Of a stretch of DNA of 49,591 bases, positions 47,383-49,591 are shown piece after piece. The notes under the pieces are model-generated. The model searched no databases and was not told the DNA's origin. It saw only the letters and a list, made by a program, of their open reading frames with translations. The position numbers and the translations under genes were made by a program. Within the stretch, counting starts at the first letter, position 1. Each line of letters opens with the position of its first letter. Source of the stretch: an uncultured Flavobacteriaceae bacterium (GTDB lineage: Bacteria > Bacteroidota > Bacteroidia > Flavobacteriales > Flavobacteriaceae); the NCBI GenBank assembly GCA_947504035.1, contig CANNGA010000022.1:1-49591 (forward strand). Direction: 5' to 3'.

Positions 47383-49449
47383 ATGAAAAAAGACAACAAC
47401 AAACGTTGTATCGAAAGGTATGACAAAGTAAAATTAATGGTATTAGCTGCATTTTTGACAGCGACATTTGTAAATGCCCAATCTTCGTTGCGGGTCGATT
47501 ACACCAATAGTTCAAACCGAAGGGAAAGGACATTTAATTGGTGGGATATAGAAAATAAGATATTTTCAGGACGTTTAGAGCGCGAAGATGAGAGTCGGGT
47601 AGATAATGGCGGAAGGCGTAGAAGACTTAATTTTATAAGAACTTTAGGCGGATGGAGAACAAGGGGAGAACAAACACGAGATTTTAGTGGGCAATTGGCA
47701 TTCTTTAGAGATGGAGATTATGTTTATGATCCTTCTCGAATGATTAACCAAATAAGACAATATAGAGCCAATGGTTTTAGAATACATCAAATTGTTTTAG
47801 ACAATCCGCCATGGGTATTTCAAAGAGGATTAACCTTTGTGCCAGATGAAGAAAGGAATGATGTAGATTATCTTGAATCTACAAGGATACTAGGTTTTGG
47901 AAATGGGATACCTCCCAATGCAAATTTTAGATGGCGTGCATTTATTCGAGTTGTTATGGAAGGTTTAGTAGAGGAATTTGGAGAAGATGTTGTAGAAGGC
48001 TGGCGTTTTAGAATCGGTTCTGAAATAGAAACTCCAGACCATTGGGCAGGAACAGAAGCGCAGTTTTTTGTACATTATAGAACGGCTGCTGAAGAAGTGC
48101 GTAGAGCAGTTCCCAATGCTAAAGTAGGGGCGCATTTTAGAGAAACGAACTTTGTGTTTAGAAGAGGTGGTGTGCCACAACGTAATTATGCAGGCCAAGT
48201 GATCCGTTCTTTTGCAAATAATTTTGTGGATTTTGCAAGTGCTAATGATGTGCCTTATGATTTTATTGGCTTTTCTTATTATCCTTTTTTCAACAGAGAA
48301 AGAAATTTAGACCCTATTGAGTTTTATGAAGAAGGAATAGCACCAATGCGAAATAATCCTAATTTTGATAGAAGTGCGGCTATAGAACTGCATGAGTTTT
48401 GGCTCTATACAAATTTCCTAGACAACCCTAATATCTCATTTGTTGACGCAGGGACGTCTCATGGAGCAGCTTATATGGTGAAATTAGCACGGTTAGCTTA
48501 CGAACGAAATATTAGAAAAGTACATCAATGGACTTACGATCCTATAGGCCAGTTACTATCACCACAGCGTATGGGGATGCTATTGCTTAGTGAAATAGAA
48601 AATCAAGACAGGTACCGTTATACCAGTACAATTGATACGAGAAATGCGAATACTATAGATGCTATTTTTACAAGAACAGGGTCTGGACGTGGCAGGAGAT
48701 TTAATGCTATTGTGTCTAATTATAGCCATAGACCGCAATATGCAGACGAAAACGAAAGGGTTACTGTAAATATGGTTTTGCCGTTAGCGACAGACACACA
48801 GTATGAGTATAGAATTACAACATATGGTAGAGATCAATGTGGGTTTAACCAACTTAAAAACTCAAGAGCGCGATACAGAACCAATGAAAGTAATGGTGGA
48901 TGGATTGGTGATAGTATTAATGCCATATTTGGACATACAGGAAAGTCTATAGCAGGTTCAGGACAAGTACGAAGAAACCGTATGGCAGATCTAGAAGAAG
49001 ATGCGAATCTATTAACATCTCACAATGAATTTGTAAGAAGTGACTGGATGCCAAATACCACGCGAAATATTGAAGGCTCTAATAATAGATCTAGAGCAAC
49101 TATAAATCTAGATTTAGAATCTTTTATGCTGCAAAAACTTGAAATACGATTGGTTAATAGTGCAAAAGAGGTTATAAGTGAAAAGGAAATTACTTTAGAC
49201 GGTAATAGTGCACCGTCTGTAGAGATCTATCCTAACCCTGCGAACTCTAATTTTAATATCGCATTAAATGGTATAGAAAATGCAACTGTTACAATAACAG
49301 ATTTATTAGGTAAAGTGTTGTACAATCAAAAGGTAGCAGGTAAAACGGTAAAAGTAGATAAAGGAAACGTATTTCGTCAAGGTATTTATATTGTTAAGGT
49401 AGAAGGTGCTAATGGTGCCATATTTAATAAAAAATTGGTTATGAAGTAA
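47383..49449 (+). CDS. Secreted TIM-barrel glycoside hydrolase-like protein, T9SS cargo
   Basis: 688 residues. After a long N-terminus the signal peptide ends near residue 32 (FVNAQ). The middle looks like a clan GH-A barrel: IVLDNPPWVFQRG, WRFRIGSEIETPDHW with candidate acid/base Glu214 or Glu216, VPNAKVGAHFRE, DFIGFSYYPFF, and AAIELHEFWLY with candidate nucleophile Glu335 or Glu338. The spacing of about 120 residues would suit GH39 or GH86 (agarase/porphyranase). I cannot decide between them. Residues about 430-580 form a beta-rich domain; 615-688 is a T9SS sorting domain (VEIYPNPANSNF to NKKLVMK). It is not obviously part of the starch locus and may attack an algal polysaccharide. Confidence 0.7.
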   Translation: MKKDNNKRCIERYDKVKLMVLAAFLTATFVNAQSSLRVDYTNSSNRRERTFNWWDIENKIFSGRLEREDESRVDNGGRRRRLNFIRTLGGWRTRGEQTRDFSGQLAFFRDGDYVYDPSRMINQIRQYRANGFRIHQIVLDNPPWVFQRGLTFVPDEERNDVDYLESTRILGFGNGIPPNANFRWRAFIRVVMEGLVEEFGEDVVEGWRFRIGSEIETPDHWAGTEAQFFVHYRTAAEEVRRAVPNAKVGAHFRETNFVFRRGGVPQRNYAGQVIRSFANNFVDFASANDVPYDFIGFSYYPFFNRERNLDPIEFYEEGIAPMRNNPNFDRSAAIELHEFWLYTNFLDNPNISFVDAGTSHGAAYMVKLARLAYERNIRKVHQWTYDPIGQLLSPQRMGMLLLSEIENQDRYRYTSTIDTRNANTIDAIFTRTGSGRGRRFNAIVSNYSHRPQYADENERVTVNMVLPLATDTQYEYRITTYGRDQCGFNQLKNSRARYRTNESNGGWIGDSINAIFGHTGKSIAGSGQVRRNRMADLEEDANLLTSHNEFVRSDWMPNTTRNIEGSNNRSRATINLDLESFMLQKLEIRLVNSAKEVISEKEITLDGNSAPSVEIYPNPANSNFNIALNGIENATVTITDLLGKVLYNQKVAGKTVKVDKGNVFRQGIYIVKVEGANGAIFNKKLVMK

Positions 49450-49471
49450 ATACCAATATCACGGTTAGTCC

Positions 49472-49492
49472 TCTTAAACTTTAAGTTTAAGA
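49472..49492. repeat. Small inverted repeat after the last gene
   Basis: TCTTAAACT-TTA-AGTTTAAGA, a 9-bp perfect stem with a 3-base loop, 22 bases after the stop codon. AT-rich and without a T run; a weak terminator at best. Confidence 0.5.
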
Positions 49493-49591
49493 TAAATAGA
49501 ACTCCTAGTTTATGTATTTAGGGCTTGCTGATTTTCTACTTATATTTTTACACCCCTAATGTTTACAATACTTTGTGTGTTTTTTGTTAGA

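Overview
This 49.6 kb window most likely comes from a marine member of the Flavobacteriaceae (Bacteroidota). The evidence is AT-rich DNA, SusC/SusD pairs, lipoproteins with Bacteroidota-type export signals (C-S-x-D-D after the lipobox), several glycoside hydrolases with a type IX secretion (T9SS) C-terminal sorting domain, and TAnnTTTG-type -7 promoter boxes in place of sigma-70 hexamers. I found no rRNA, tRNA or CRISPR array.

Layout. (1) 1-5363 is a scrambled accessory patch. It holds the end of an FG-GAP repeat protein, a GNAT acetyltransferase, an XRE regulator with membrane segments, a Crp/Fnr-type regulator and an SDR oxidoreductase, plus broken genes. Two 300-bp copies of the 3' end of a group II intron and two scraps of an IS1182-like transposase are interspersed. 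(2) 5364-18487 is mostly housekeeping and redox: a glutaredoxin-glutaredoxin-thioredoxin reductase fusion, a Rieske-glutamate synthase-like oxidoreductase with a SnoaL-like partner, flavodoxin, an M43-like metalloprotease lipoprotein, a GAF protein facing an HD-PycTM (Pycsar effector-like) fusion, and an msrB-msrA-selO operon. (3) 18589-41431 is a starch/maltodextrin utilisation locus. (4) 41921-43917 is a second small redox operon (DUF427, a variant MsrA, hydrolase-OsmC fusion). (5) 44405-46699 is a catalase-peroxidase with a lipoprotein signal, flanked by two copies of the same terminator. (6) 47383-49449 is a secreted T9SS glycoside hydrolase-like protein.

How the starch locus works (inference from families). 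Secreted GH13 amylases (19287-22577, 39140-41431) cut starch outside the cell. SusE and SusD lipoproteins bind glucan and SusC imports oligosaccharides through the outer membrane. The periplasmic GH97 glucosidase and GH13 lipoprotein shorten them. The MFS carrier brings maltose into the cytoplasm, where maltose phosphorylase (GH65) and beta-phosphoglucomutase yield glucose and glucose 6-phosphate. A LacI-type regulator sits at the divergent centre. A 14-bp palindrome CGAAAACGTTTTCG lies upstream of susC, and 17 bases of this region recur upstream of the distant amylase at 41431, so both transcripts are probably co-regulated.

Most worth a second look: the HD-PycTM/GAF pair, the Grx-Grx-TrxR fusion, the exported KatG between duplicated terminators, the paired group II intron ends, the 21-bp perfect palindrome over the SDR start codon, and the structured leader of the maltose import operon. 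All functional claims rest on reading motifs by eye; no database search was run.
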